DNA of 63,968 bases from Winogradskyella sp. UBA3174 (GTDB lineage Bacteria; Bacteroidota; Bacteroidia; Flavobacteriales; Flavobacteriaceae). The position numbers and the translations under genes are program-made. Below, piece by piece: positions 1-7,854 of this stretch. Positions within the stretch are counted from its first letter, which is position 1, and every line of letters begins with the position of its first letter. The notes beneath the pieces are model-generated. The model saw nothing but the letters and a program-made list of their open reading frames with translations. It was not told the origin of the DNA and made no database searches. The stretch is from assembly GCF_002364335.1 (NCBI RefSeq), contig NZ_DEXW01000037.1:111017-174984 (forward strand). Direction: 5' to 3'.

Positions 1-372
1 GTTGGTAGCGTTTACGAAGTAAAAGTTATTAAGATGTTAGATTTTGGTGCGGTTGTAGAATATATGGATGCTCCAGGAAACGAAGTCTTATTACACGTAA
101 GTGAATTAGCTTGGGAACGTACTGAAAATGTATCTGATGTGGTTAACATGGGAGATGTATTTGATGTGAAGTATTTTGGACAAGATCCAAGAACGCGTAA
201 AGAGAAAGTATCTCGTAAAGCAATCTTGCCAAAACCAGAAGGTTATGTTGCAAGACCACCAAGAGATGATAAACGTCCTAGCGGACGTGATAACAGAGGT
301 AGTAGAGATAATCGTGGACGTGATAATCGTCGTGATGATCGCAAACCAAGAGAAGATAAAAAAGAAGAATAA
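1..372 (+). CDS. pnp: Polyribonucleotide nucleotidyltransferase, C-terminal part (cut by window edge)
   Basis: Only the last 123 codons are present; the reading frame is open from base 1. The first 75 or so residues form an S1 RNA-binding domain (VGSVYEVKVIKMLDFGAVVE, then LLHVSELAWERTENV), the usual end of PNPase, a phosphorolytic 3'-5' exoribonuclease of the RNA degradosome. The tail after the S1 domain is a low-complexity stretch of RDNRG-like repeats ending in KKEE, a charged extension common in Bacteroidota PNPases and likely to bind RNA. A strong terminator follows 25 bases after the stop. Position upstream of rpoD fits the usual flavobacterial order. The catalytic RNase PH domains lie outside the window. 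Confidence 0.9.
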   Translation, partial: VGSVYEVKVIKMLDFGAVVEYMDAPGNEVLLHVSELAWERTENVSDVVNMGDVFDVKYFGQDPRTRKEKVSRKAILPKPEGYVARPPRDDKRPSGRDNRGSRDNRGRDNRRDDRKPREDKKEE

Positions 373-397
373 TTCTTTTTGAATCTATAAATTTACT

Positions 398-434
398 AAA
401 GCCTGTTTCAAAATTTGAAACAGGCTTTTTTTTA
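398..434 (+). terminator. Rho-independent terminator of pnp
   Basis: A perfect inverted repeat (398-412 against 414-428, core GCCTGTTTC/GAAACAGGC) runs directly into a run of T residues. It ends the pnp transcript and isolates it from the inserted genes that follow. The rest of the gap up to base 626 shows no gene or clear signal. Confidence 0.85.
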
Positions 435-626
435 TATATTTATAGAAAATCATAATTTTAAACCTAATGATTTAAATTTTAAGGTCAAAAAAACGGTAAA
501 GGACTTACATACAACTATTGCCAAAAGTATTTTCCCTTTATTAAAAAATTATCTATATGGGATAATAGTAACATAAGACTTACTTTATCCTAACCTATTT
601 AAAAGATATGAGTAATAAACGTTACT

Positions 627-638
627 ATATAACACGTT
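627..638 (+). repeat. Cassette-boundary motif, copy before gene 1 (ATATAACACGTT)
   Basis: This 12-mer closely matches ATATACCAAACGTT at 2165-2178. Each copy lies shortly before the start codon of an inserted gene (678 and 2208). I interpret the pair as the left boundaries of two inserted units; the family of the element is unknown. Confidence 0.4.
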
Positions 639-677
639 AATCAACGTATGAATACACAATCAAAAAAGAACAAATCA

Positions 678-2045
678 ATGAATAAATTATTTATAATTTT
701 AGCTTTATCTATTTTTTCCATAAACTCATTTGCTCAGGATATATCTGGTAATTGGATTGGAATATTAGAAATACAAGGGACTGAATTAGACTTTGGCTTT
801 AACTTAGTTAAGAATGGAGATAACTATAAAACAACTATGAACGTGCCAAAGCAAGGTCTGATTAATACAAAAGTGGAGATGACTACTTTTCTCGATTCTG
901 CTCTAACTATTTCTCATCCAGCTTTAAAAATGGAATATCAAGGCCGTTTAAATCAACTAAATGAAATTACTGGTAAAATAAGCCTTGCCGGAAACACTTT
1001 CCCTATGAATATAAAAAAAGGTAAAATAGAAATCAATAGACCTCAAGAACCTAAAACACCTTTTGATTACTATTCCGAAGATTTGACTTTCCTAAATGAA
1101 AAGGCTAAGATAACGTTATCGGGAACATTAACTTTACCTAAGGAAAAAGGGAATTTTCCTGTTGCAATAATTATTAGTGGAAGTGGCCCACAAAATAGAG
1201 ATGGCGAAATGTTCGGTCATAAACCATATTTAGTAATAGCAGACTTTCTAACAAAAAATGGTGTTGGAGTATTGAGGTTTGATGAAAGAGGTGTTGGAAA
1301 ATCAGAAGGCGATTTTAAAACTGCCACGATTAAAGATTTCTCATCTGACATAAATTCTGCGATAAATTATTTAAAAAATAGAGATGACATTAATTCTTCA
1401 AAAATAGGTTTAATTGGTCACAGTATTGGTGGCATTATAGCACCTAAAGTTGCGTCAGAAAATACTGATGTAAATTATATTGTTCTTTTAGCAGGACCTG
1501 GAATTAATGGAGATAAACTAATGCTTTCACAAAAAGCAGCACTCGAAAGAATTATGGGATTAAACGAAATGCAAATAGCACAAGGGCAAGATTTAGTTAA
1601 AGGTGCTTATGATATTATTGTTAATTCAGATTTAGACACTACCACTTTAAAAGATTCTTTAAATTCTTTCTATACTAATAAGTATGGCAATCTATTGCCT
1701 AAAAATCAAAAAAACGCGCTGGTTAATCAAATAACTGGATATGAAATAGTAAGTCTAATTAAATCTAAACCAATTATTTATCTATCTAAAGTTAAATGTG
1801 CAGTATTAGCTCTAAATGGGAGTAAAGATTTTCAAGTTCCCGCAAAAGAAAATTTAGGAGCAATTAAAAAAATATTAGAAGAAAATGGAAATAATAATGC
1901 AAAAACTATTGAATTAGAAAATTTAAATCATCTATTTCAAGAATGCAAAACTGGCGCATTAAGTGAATATTCTCAAATAGAACAAACTATTTCGCCAGCA
2001 GTTCTTCAATTAATTACTGATTGGATCAAAGAGCAAACGAAATAA
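678..2045 (+). CDS. Secreted alpha/beta hydrolase (serine esterase/peptidase-like)
   Basis: This 455-residue protein starts with a signal peptide (MNKLFIILALSIFSINSFAQ), so it is exported. A beta-rich N-terminal domain of about 120 residues precedes an alpha/beta-hydrolase domain. The oxyanion region reads IISGSGPQNRDGE, followed by LRFDERGVGKSEG, and the nucleophile elbow is GHSIGG with Ser about residue 249. The likely acid lies in LNGSKDFQVP and the histidine in LNHLFQ. The family includes uncharacterised esterases of the COG1073 type; the substrate is unknown. An in-frame ATG at 648 would add ten polar residues before the signal peptide, so 678 is preferred. The gene is part of a two-gene insert between pnp and rpoD. 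Confidence 0.8.
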   Translation: MNKLFIILALSIFSINSFAQDISGNWIGILEIQGTELDFGFNLVKNGDNYKTTMNVPKQGLINTKVEMTTFLDSALTISHPALKMEYQGRLNQLNEITGKISLAGNTFPMNIKKGKIEINRPQEPKTPFDYYSEDLTFLNEKAKITLSGTLTLPKEKGNFPVAIIISGSGPQNRDGEMFGHKPYLVIADFLTKNGVGVLRFDERGVGKSEGDFKTATIKDFSSDINSAINYLKNRDDINSSKIGLIGHSIGGIIAPKVASENTDVNYIVLLAGPGINGDKLMLSQKAALERIMGLNEMQIAQGQDLVKGAYDIIVNSDLDTTTLKDSLNSFYTNKYGNLLPKNQKNALVNQITGYEIVSLIKSKPIIYLSKVKCAVLALNGSKDFQVPAKENLGAIKKILEENGNNNAKTIELENLNHLFQECKTGALSEYSQIEQTISPAVLQLITDWIKEQTK

Positions 2046-2056
2046 ATACGTTGGCT

Positions 2057-2178
2057 AACAGTATATAATTTGTTGCTAGAATCTGTTTAATGATTACCAT
2101 GAAAATTCTGACGAATTTCTTTCACGCAGTCCCTTTTTACTATCTTAGTGCTTAGTAAAAAACCATATACCAAACGTT
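2057..2178. repeat. Intergenic element with imperfect inverted ends between the two inserted genes
   Basis: The left arm at 2061-2078 (GTATATAATTTGTTGCTA) pairs with the right arm at 2153-2170 at 14 of 18 positions by hand count. The element begins with AACAGTATATAA (2057-2068) and ends with ATATACCAAACGTT (2165-2178). A motif like its left end recurs after the next gene (2979-2994) and one like its right end recurs before the previous gene (627-638). It therefore looks like a junction between two cassette-like units, able to fold into a long hairpin. It does not match the integron attC core consensus exactly. Confidence 0.5.
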
Positions 2179-2207
2179 GTGTTTCATTATGACCAACCAC
2201 TAACCAA

Positions 2208-2969
2208 ATGATAAAATTCTTTAGAAGAATACGCTACAACCTTATGGAAGCAGGTAAAACAGGCAAATACCTTAAATACGCCATTGGTGAAATTGTGCTC
2301 GTCGTAATCGGAATTTTAATTGCGCTATCAATTAATAATTGGAACGAAAACAGAAAATATTCTATTGAAGAAAAAGCAATTTTGTCAAGTTTATTAGAAA
2401 ATTTAAATCTGTCAAAAACACAATCTGAATTATTAATCTCTGATGAAATTGCACTAAAACAAAGTCTGATACGAATTCTTGGTATTGCTTCTAATAATGC
2501 TAAACTCACCTCTCAAATAATTCCTGATTCAATTTTTAAAAGTGCAGTTTGGGACTTATATAGCGACCTGCCAACTTTTAACGCATATAATAATTTAAAA
2601 AGCACTAATAAATTGAGCTTAATTAAGAATCAAAAAATAAATGAAAAGTTTACGGAATTGGAATTTCGCCTAAATAAACTCAGAAATGCTCTTGACGACA
2701 GATTGAGCGTACATCAAATCCGTGTAGATAATATATTGGAAAAAGATATTAATTTTATTCCTTTATTAAAATCTAACGTTCCAAATATTAATATTGAAAA
2801 TGAGTCAAAAAATAATTATTACCAGTTACTAGGAGTTAAAAGAATAAGAAATCTACTAGGCATGAAATTATCATTTACCCAAGATGCAATTGATTTTAGA
2901 GAAAATCTCGATGAAGAAATTAAGGGTTTAATGATTTTAATAGAAAACGAATTAAGCGAAAGAGAATAA
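2208..2969 (+). CDS. DUF6090 family membrane protein
   Basis: The 253-residue protein opens with the diagnostic DUF6090 signature: MIKFFRRIRYNLMEAGKTGK, followed by one membrane span (YAIGEIVLVVIGILIALSIN) and NWNENRK. The remaining 200 residues are mostly helical and charged, with no catalytic motif. The family is abundant in Flavobacteriia, often in several copies per genome and near accessory genes, and has no known function. The hydrophilic domain probably faces one side of the inner membrane. The gene is the second member of the insert between pnp and rpoD and is flanked by the same short motifs as the hydrolase. Confidence 0.8.
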   Translation: MIKFFRRIRYNLMEAGKTGKYLKYAIGEIVLVVIGILIALSINNWNENRKYSIEEKAILSSLLENLNLSKTQSELLISDEIALKQSLIRILGIASNNAKLTSQIIPDSIFKSAVWDLYSDLPTFNAYNNLKSTNKLSLIKNQKINEKFTELEFRLNKLRNALDDRLSVHQIRVDNILEKDINFIPLLKSNVPNINIENESKNNYYQLLGVKRIRNLLGMKLSFTQDAIDFRENLDEEIKGLMILIENELSERE

Positions 2970-2978
2970 CGAAAGCAC

Positions 2979-2994
2979 AACATGCGTATATGAC
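2979..2994 (+). repeat. Cassette-boundary motif after the DUF6090 gene
   Basis: AACATGCGTATATGAC begins 10 bases after the DUF6090 stop codon. It resembles AACAGTATATAA, which begins 12 bases after the hydrolase stop. Together with the motifs in front of each gene it marks a repeated unit architecture. Confidence 0.35.
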
Positions 2995-3243
2995 AAATAA
3001 AAAAACACGCTAATTGTTTTTTAAATATCTAAATTTTCATGTTTAATTAAAAACACTAAATCTTCTTAAAATTTACTTTTTTAATAGAATAATTCCACTT
3101 TATCAATTAATTTAGGCCACACAAGTCTTTGATTTTAAATAATTACACAAAAAAATTATATTGCTTGTAACATTTTAATGTTTTTGTACGTATAATAAAA
3201 GCAGCATGTTGTTGCTGAGACATTGCACAAATCCTAAAATTAA

Positions 3244-4107
3244 ATGAGACAACTTAAAATTACCAAGCAGGTTACCAATAGGGAAACTGCATCATTGGAT
3301 AAATATTTGCAAGAAATTGGCAAAGTAGATCTTATTACTGCAGATGAAGAAGTAGAATTAGCGCAACGTATTAAAGCTGGTGATCAACTTGCTTTAGAGA
3401 AATTAACTAAAGCTAACCTGCGTTTTGTTGTATCTGTAGCAAAACAATACCAAAACCAAGGGTTAACATTACCAGATTTAATTAATGAAGGTAACCTAGG
3501 TTTAATTAAAGCTGGTCAACGTTTTGATGAAACTCGTGGTTTCAAATTTATATCTTATGCTGTTTGGTGGATTAGACAATCTATCTTACAAGCATTAGCA
3601 GAGCAGTCTCGTATTGTACGTTTACCGTTAAACAAGATTGGGTCTATTAACAAAATAAATAAAACCTTTGCCTTTTTAGAGCAAAGCCATGAGCGACCAC
3701 CTTCACCAGAAGAAATCGCTAAAGAATTAGATATGACCATTAACGATGTTAAGGAGTCATTAAAAAATTCTGGTCGCCACGTAAGTATGGATGCACCTTT
3801 AGTTGAAGGTGAAGACTCTAACTTATACGATGTTTTACGTAGTGGTGAGTCACCAAATCCTGATAGAGACTTATTACATGAATCTTTACGCACAGAAATA
3901 GAGCGTGCGTTAGAAACTTTAACACCTCGTGAAGCAGATGTTATTCGTTTGTATTTTGGTTTAGCAAGCGAACACCCAATGACCTTAGAAGAAATTGGAG
4001 AAACATTCGATTTAACACGCGAACGTGTAAGACAAATTAAAGAAAAAGCAATTCGTAGGTTAAAGCATACCTCACGAAGTAAGATATTAAAGACATATTT
4101 AGGTTAG
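3244..4107 (+). CDS. rpoD: Primary sigma factor RpoD/SigA (Bacteroidota type)
   Basis: The 287-residue protein is the housekeeping sigma-70 factor that gives RNA polymerase its promoter specificity. Region 1.2 is SLDKYLQEIGKVDLITADEE; region 2 contains FKFISYAVWWIRQSILQALA; region 3 is the PSPEEIAKELDM helix-turn-helix; region 4.2 is LEEIGETFDLTRERVRQIKE. Region 1.1 is missing, as in Bacteroides fragilis sigma-ABfr, which recognises TTTG/TAnnTTTG rather than the enteric consensus. Promoters of that kind are visible in this window. The gene is followed by two consecutive terminators and therefore appears to be monocistronic. Confidence 0.97.
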   Translation: MRQLKITKQVTNRETASLDKYLQEIGKVDLITADEEVELAQRIKAGDQLALEKLTKANLRFVVSVAKQYQNQGLTLPDLINEGNLGLIKAGQRFDETRGFKFISYAVWWIRQSILQALAEQSRIVRLPLNKIGSINKINKTFAFLEQSHERPPSPEEIAKELDMTINDVKESLKNSGRHVSMDAPLVEGEDSNLYDVLRSGESPNPDRDLLHESLRTEIERALETLTPREADVIRLYFGLASEHPMTLEEIGETFDLTRERVRQIKEKAIRRLKHTSRSKILKTYLG

Positions 4108-4145
4108 GTTTTTGTATATTTAACGACCAAACCAATAAAGGCAAC

Positions 4146-4176
4146 AACAGTTACAAAACATAACTGTTCGTTTTTT
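4146..4176 (+). terminator. First terminator after rpoD
   Basis: AACAGTTA (4146-4153) pairs perfectly with TAACTGTT (4161-4168) around a 7-nt loop, and is followed by CG and six T residues. It lies 38 bases after the rpoD stop. Confidence 0.75.
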
Positions 4177-4187
4177 GATTGATGAAA

Positions 4188-4221
4188 GAACCCACGGCTG
4201 ATTACCGTGGGTTCACTTTTT
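4188..4221 (+). terminator. Second, stronger hairpin after rpoD
   Basis: GAACCCACGG (4188-4197) pairs perfectly with CCGTGGGTTC (4205-4214), with a 7-nt loop and a short T run after it. It sits only 11 bases after the first terminator, between rpoD and the rpe promoter. Confidence 0.75.
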
Positions 4222-4267
4222 ATAATATCTTAAGGCTTCAAAAACTAAAGAAACTTCATTTTTTATT

Positions 4268-4275
4268 TACCTTTG
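4268..4275 (+). promoter_or_regulatory. -7 box of the rpe promoter (TACCTTTG)
   Basis: The octamer matches the Bacteroidota -7 consensus TAnnTTTG exactly and lies 24 bases before the rpe ATG. No TTG is found at the expected 19-bp distance upstream, so only half of the promoter is supported. Confidence 0.5.
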
Positions 4276-4299
4276 TTATTACAATTAAAAACTTAAAAA

Positions 4300-4962
4300 A
4301 TGGCTTCAAAATTAATTGCACCCTCAATGTTAGCTGCCGATTTCGGCAATCTTCAACGTGATACAGAAATGGTAAATAACAGTGATGCTGATTGGTTTCA
4401 CATCGATGTTATGGATGGCCACTTTGTGCCAAACATATCTTACGGCATGCCTATTATTGCTGCAATTAAAAAGCATGCTACAAAACCATTAGACGTCCAT
4501 TTAATGATTGAAAAGCCTGAGCGCTATATTGAAGAGTTTGCCAAAGTTGGTGCAGATATTATAACTGTACATTATGAATCTACAGTACATTTACACAGAA
4601 CATTAAGACAAATTAAAGATGCTGGATGTAAAGCAGGTATCGTTTTAAATATTACGACTCCACTTACTGTTTTAGAAGATATACTTCCTGAATGCTATAT
4701 GATTTTATTAATGTCTATAAATCCTGGTTTTGGAGGTCAAAAGTTTGAAGATATCACCTATAAGCGGGTAAAAAATCTTCGTAAAATGATTGATGACCAA
4801 GGTTTAGACACACGAATAGAAATTGACGGAGGTGTAACTGATAAAAATATTAAAAAACTTGTTGAAGCAGGTGCTGATACTTTCGTAGCAGGTAGTCACG
4901 TATTTAAAAGTGATAATCAAATAGAAACAATTAAGGATTTAAAAAACTTAGCTAATTCATAA
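4300..4962 (+). CDS. rpe: Ribulose-phosphate 3-epimerase
   Basis: This cytosolic enzyme interconverts ribulose 5-phosphate and xylulose 5-phosphate in the pentose phosphate pathway. The 220-residue TIM barrel has all the family landmarks: SMLAADFGNL at the start, HIDVMDGHFVPNIS (metal-binding His and Asp), DVHLMI, MSINPGFGGQKF (phosphate/substrate loop), and EIDGGV with the second catalytic Asp. The length matches the family. It has its own -7 box upstream and ends in a terminator shared with the converging CBS gene, so it is probably monocistronic. Confidence 0.97.
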   Translation: MASKLIAPSMLAADFGNLQRDTEMVNNSDADWFHIDVMDGHFVPNISYGMPIIAAIKKHATKPLDVHLMIEKPERYIEEFAKVGADIITVHYESTVHLHRTLRQIKDAGCKAGIVLNITTPLTVLEDILPECYMILLMSINPGFGGQKFEDITYKRVKNLRKMIDDQGLDTRIEIDGGVTDKNIKKLVEAGADTFVAGSHVFKSDNQIETIKDLKNLANS

Positions 4963-4963
4963 T

Positions 4964-4989
4964 AAAAAACCGCAATTTGGCGGTTTTTT
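4964..4989. terminator. Bidirectional terminator between rpe and the CBS gene
   Basis: AAAAAACCGC (4964-4973) pairs with GCGGTTTTTT (4980-4989) around a 6-nt loop. A and T runs on the two sides make it usable in both directions, which fits the convergent gene arrangement. Confidence 0.8.
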
Positions 4990-4991
4990 AT

Positions 4992-5411
4992 TTAGTATTG
5001 GTCAATCAAATAATTGATAAGATCTGTAGTAGTAACTATTCCTACCAAAATTCCATCATCTACAACTGGCAAAGCATGAAACTCTTTTATAGCTAGAATT
5101 TTAGCGACCTGTTTAATTGAGGTTTGTGAATCTACTGTAGTTACGTTTTTAACCATAACCTGATCAATTGTAAACATATTGTAGACTAAGGTGTCTACAT
5201 CTTTCTCAGACTCGTCAACTGCGTCAGCAAAACTAATACGTAGTAAGTCAGTATAACTTAACATACCAATAATAACGTCTCCAGATACTACGGGAATATG
5301 TCTAATTTTATGACGTTTAAATAATAATTCTGCACGCTCTAAATCATCTGTTCTATTAAGGGCTATAAGTTCTTTAGACATTATAGTGCTTACTGGTGCT
5401 CTCTGTTTCAT
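4992..5411 (-). CDS. Protein of two CBS domains
   Basis: The whole 139-residue protein is a pair of CBS domains (Bateman module). The first spans about residues 5-60 (VSTIMSKELIALNRTD, then IRHIPVVSGDVIIGMLSYTD); the second spans about 78-137 (VMVKNVTTVDSQTSIKQVAK, then FHALPVVDDGILVGIVTTTD). Such pairs bind adenine nucleotides and act as energy sensors for a partner protein. No catalytic domain is attached and no partner is evident. It lies downstream of the wzc kinase gene, 96 bases away, on the same strand; whether it belongs to the exopolysaccharide locus is unclear. Confidence 0.85.
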   Translation of the reverse strand: MKQRAPVSTIMSKELIALNRTDDLERAELLFKRHKIRHIPVVSGDVIIGMLSYTDLLRISFADAVDESEKDVDTLVYNMFTIDQVMVKNVTTVDSQTSIKQVAKILAIKEFHALPVVDDGILVGIVTTTDLINYLIDQY

Positions 5412-5507
5412 AATATGAAGATTTTAAATTCAATATTAAAATTACGAGATATCATCTACATATCATATGATAAAAGTCATGTTGATATAAAGAAGTTCAC
5501 TTATAAA

Positions 5508-7853
5508 TCAAGCCTTAGCACCATAGCCGTAGCCATAGCCATAATTATAGCTATAACCATAAGATTTACTAGCACCTACTCCATTGACTACATAGGCCAT
5601 GTTTTTAAGCTTACCCGTTTCATGTAAGTCTTTAGAATAATTTAGTAAGTTCTTTTCAGTAAAATTAGCACGTACTATGTAAATTGTAGCATCTGCTAAT
5701 TGAGAGATTAGCATTGTATCTGTAACTAATATAGTAGGAGCTGTATCTACTATAATATAGTCGTAATCTTGTTTTGCTTCTTCTATTAAATCTTTAAAAC
5801 GACCGTTAGTTAAGAGATTTGCTGGATTTGGTGGAATACTACCTGAAAGTATAATATGGTGATTGGGGTGTTTTTCGAAACCTGAAATTAAAGCATCTCT
5901 CCAATTATAATTAACATCATGTAAATAATTAGATAAACCTGGTTTTTGCTTATCTTGTTTTATATGATTATGTATTTGAGGGTTTCTTAAATCTGTACCA
6001 ATTAACAATACCTTTTTATTAATACTAGATAACGCTAAAGATAAATTAACGCTTACATAAGTTTTACCCTCTCCCTTAATTGTAGACGTACAATAAATAA
6101 CTTTTCCTTTTTCTTTTTCTTGGTTCTTAATAGGTAATATGTAATCTACATTAGCACTTAATATTCTAAAAGATTCTGCTAATACAGAACGATCATTTGG
6201 ATCATCAAATAATTTTGTATCTGCTTTCTTAATTTCTGGGATTTCTGCTATTACTGGTATATCTATTTTTAAAGCAGTAATATCTTCCTTACTGTGCAGT
6301 TTTGTATCTAACATAAACATTAAGTACAAAACACCAAAAGGAATTAATAGACCTCCTAAAAGTGCGCCTGCATAAACAATATTAGACTTCGGTGATATAG
6401 GCTGAGAACCAGACAACGCATTCTCAACAACTTTAATACTAGGCTCTGTAATAGCTAAATTTATGGCAGCTTCTTCTCGTTTTTGTAATAATAACAAATA
6501 AATACTCTCTTTTATTTTTTGCTGACGATTTATTGCTAATAATAATTTTTCTTTTTTCGGGATTTGAGAAACCTGTCCTCTAAATCTGTTATTACGCGAT
6601 TGTAGTTGTGACTGTGATCCTTTTAACTGATTAACATAAGCATTTAAAGATCTATTAATATTATTCTTTAAAACGGATATTGTTGTTTCTGCTAATTTTA
6701 CAGAAGGGTTATTTTTACCAGCACTACTCTTAAGCTTATCTAAACTTAAAACTGTAGAATTATATTCATTAATAAGGTTATTTATGCTATTATTATCTAA
6801 ACCAATATCTGCAGGTATTAAGCCATAGCTAGCGTCTTTTGTTATGGCATTGTTTAAATCTTTAGCTAATGCTAATTGACTATTAATTCTAAAAACCTCT
6901 TCCCCAGACTGTGTGCGTTGCTCAAGTCCTATTTCTGCATCAACAGCTAAATCCACAACGTTATTTCGTTGTTTAAAATCTTGACGACCTACCTCAATAG
7001 AATCTAATTCTTGCGCTAAATAACGAAAACGATCTTCAACAAAATCTAAAGTTCGTTTTGACACTAATTGCCTATCCTTAATACCATCTTTATTAAACGT
7101 ATCTACAAGTGTATTAATTATTTTTTCAGAAATTTGTACACTCTCCCCTTTTATACTCAATTGTAATAAATCACTCTGATCACCAATAGCTTCAACCTCA
7201 ACTTTTGCTTTCAAAGCAAATGCGGCATTTTTAATAGATTGAAAATGAACTAAAAACGTTTTGTCCTCAATCTCTTCAAATGGCATTGACGCATCATATC
7301 GTATTTGAAATGGTAAACCATGCTCTTGAGTGTATGAATTATGGTTTTGAAAATCATAAGTTTTTTCTGAATTGATATTAGAAACCGTAAACTTAGACTT
7401 ACTAACTACAATCTTATACCCCAAATTATTTATAATACTATCTGATTTTATAAGTTGCTCAAATTCGAATGGTAGAAATTCTAATGGTGAAGTTTGTATC
7501 GTACCTTCTTCATAAAATTTTGTATTGAGATTCAATTTGCGTACAACACGCTCAACAATAAGGTAAGATGTTAAAATCTCAATTTCATTTTCAAGATTAA
7601 TGTTCTTCCGTTTTATAATAAAAGCTGATGTTGGCAACTCTAAACCGTCAGATTCATCTAAAACTTTAATCTTAGCTGTCGTCTGATAAATTTTTGGAGC
7701 GTATCTAAGATAAATATAAGCACTAATTACTGTTACAATAACTGTAAAAACAAACCAAGGCCAATAGCGGAGGTATTTTGTAACTTCACGTTTTATGTCA
7801 ATACTATTATCGTCATCCATAAACGCTTTAATATCCTTAAAAGAGCTATCCAT
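5508..7853 (-). CDS. wzc: Polysaccharide co-polymerase / tyrosine autokinase (Wzc type)
   Basis: The 781-residue inner-membrane protein controls chain length and export of capsule or exopolysaccharide. An N-terminal span (PWFVFTVIVTVISAYIYL, about 32-49) and a second span near residue 500 (YAGALLGGLLIPFGVLYLMF) enclose a periplasmic Wzz-like, coiled-coil-rich domain. The cytoplasmic BY-kinase domain has Walker A STIKGEGKT (about 588-597), Walker A' VLLIGTDLRNP (about 611-621) and Walker B YDYIIVDTAPT (about 697-707). The tail carries seven Tyr in its last 18 residues, the usual autophosphorylation cluster. The first Asp of the classic Walker A' motif is Gly here. No Wzb-type phosphatase gene is visible nearby. 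It follows wza by a single base. Confidence 0.93.
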   Translation of the reverse strand: MDSSFKDIKAFMDDDNSIDIKREVTKYLRYWPWFVFTVIVTVISAYIYLRYAPKIYQTTAKIKVLDESDGLELPTSAFIIKRKNINLENEIEILTSYLIVERVVRKLNLNTKFYEEGTIQTSPLEFLPFEFEQLIKSDSIINNLGYKIVVSKSKFTVSNINSEKTYDFQNHNSYTQEHGLPFQIRYDASMPFEEIEDKTFLVHFQSIKNAAFALKAKVEVEAIGDQSDLLQLSIKGESVQISEKIINTLVDTFNKDGIKDRQLVSKRTLDFVEDRFRYLAQELDSIEVGRQDFKQRNNVVDLAVDAEIGLEQRTQSGEEVFRINSQLALAKDLNNAITKDASYGLIPADIGLDNNSINNLINEYNSTVLSLDKLKSSAGKNNPSVKLAETTISVLKNNINRSLNAYVNQLKGSQSQLQSRNNRFRGQVSQIPKKEKLLLAINRQQKIKESIYLLLLQKREEAAINLAITEPSIKVVENALSGSQPISPKSNIVYAGALLGGLLIPFGVLYLMFMLDTKLHSKEDITALKIDIPVIAEIPEIKKADTKLFDDPNDRSVLAESFRILSANVDYILPIKNQEKEKGKVIYCTSTIKGEGKTYVSVNLSLALSSINKKVLLIGTDLRNPQIHNHIKQDKQKPGLSNYLHDVNYNWRDALISGFEKHPNHHIILSGSIPPNPANLLTNGRFKDLIEEAKQDYDYIIVDTAPTILVTDTMLISQLADATIYIVRANFTEKNLLNYSKDLHETGKLKNMAYVVNGVGASKSYGYSYNYGYGYGYGAKA

Positions 7854-7854
7854 A

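Noticed and set aside
2090..2155. 21-codon frame between the hydrolase and DUF6090 genes
   Set aside because: It lies wholly inside the structured intergenic element and has no start signal; most likely chance.
2057..2178. True integron attC site
   Set aside because: The core sites do not satisfy RYYYAAC/GTTRRRY and no integron integrase is present in the window.
3176..3187. TAATGTTTTTG as -7 box of rpoD
   Set aside because: The spacing within the box is one base too long for TAnnTTTG and the -33 match is poor, so it was not listed as a promoter.
4179..4361. Plus-strand frame of 60 codons overlapping the rpe start
   Set aside because: It runs through the second rpoD terminator and the rpe promoter and has no recognisable motif.
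5515..5575. Short near-repeats that look like a tandem or CRISPR-like array
   Set aside because: They encode the Tyr-Gly tail of Wzc. There is no spacer/repeat structure and no cas gene in the window.
5415..5627. Plus-strand frame opposite the wzc C-terminus
   Set aside because: It is the antisense of the Tyr/Gly repeat tail of Wzc; repetitive codons keep the other strand open.
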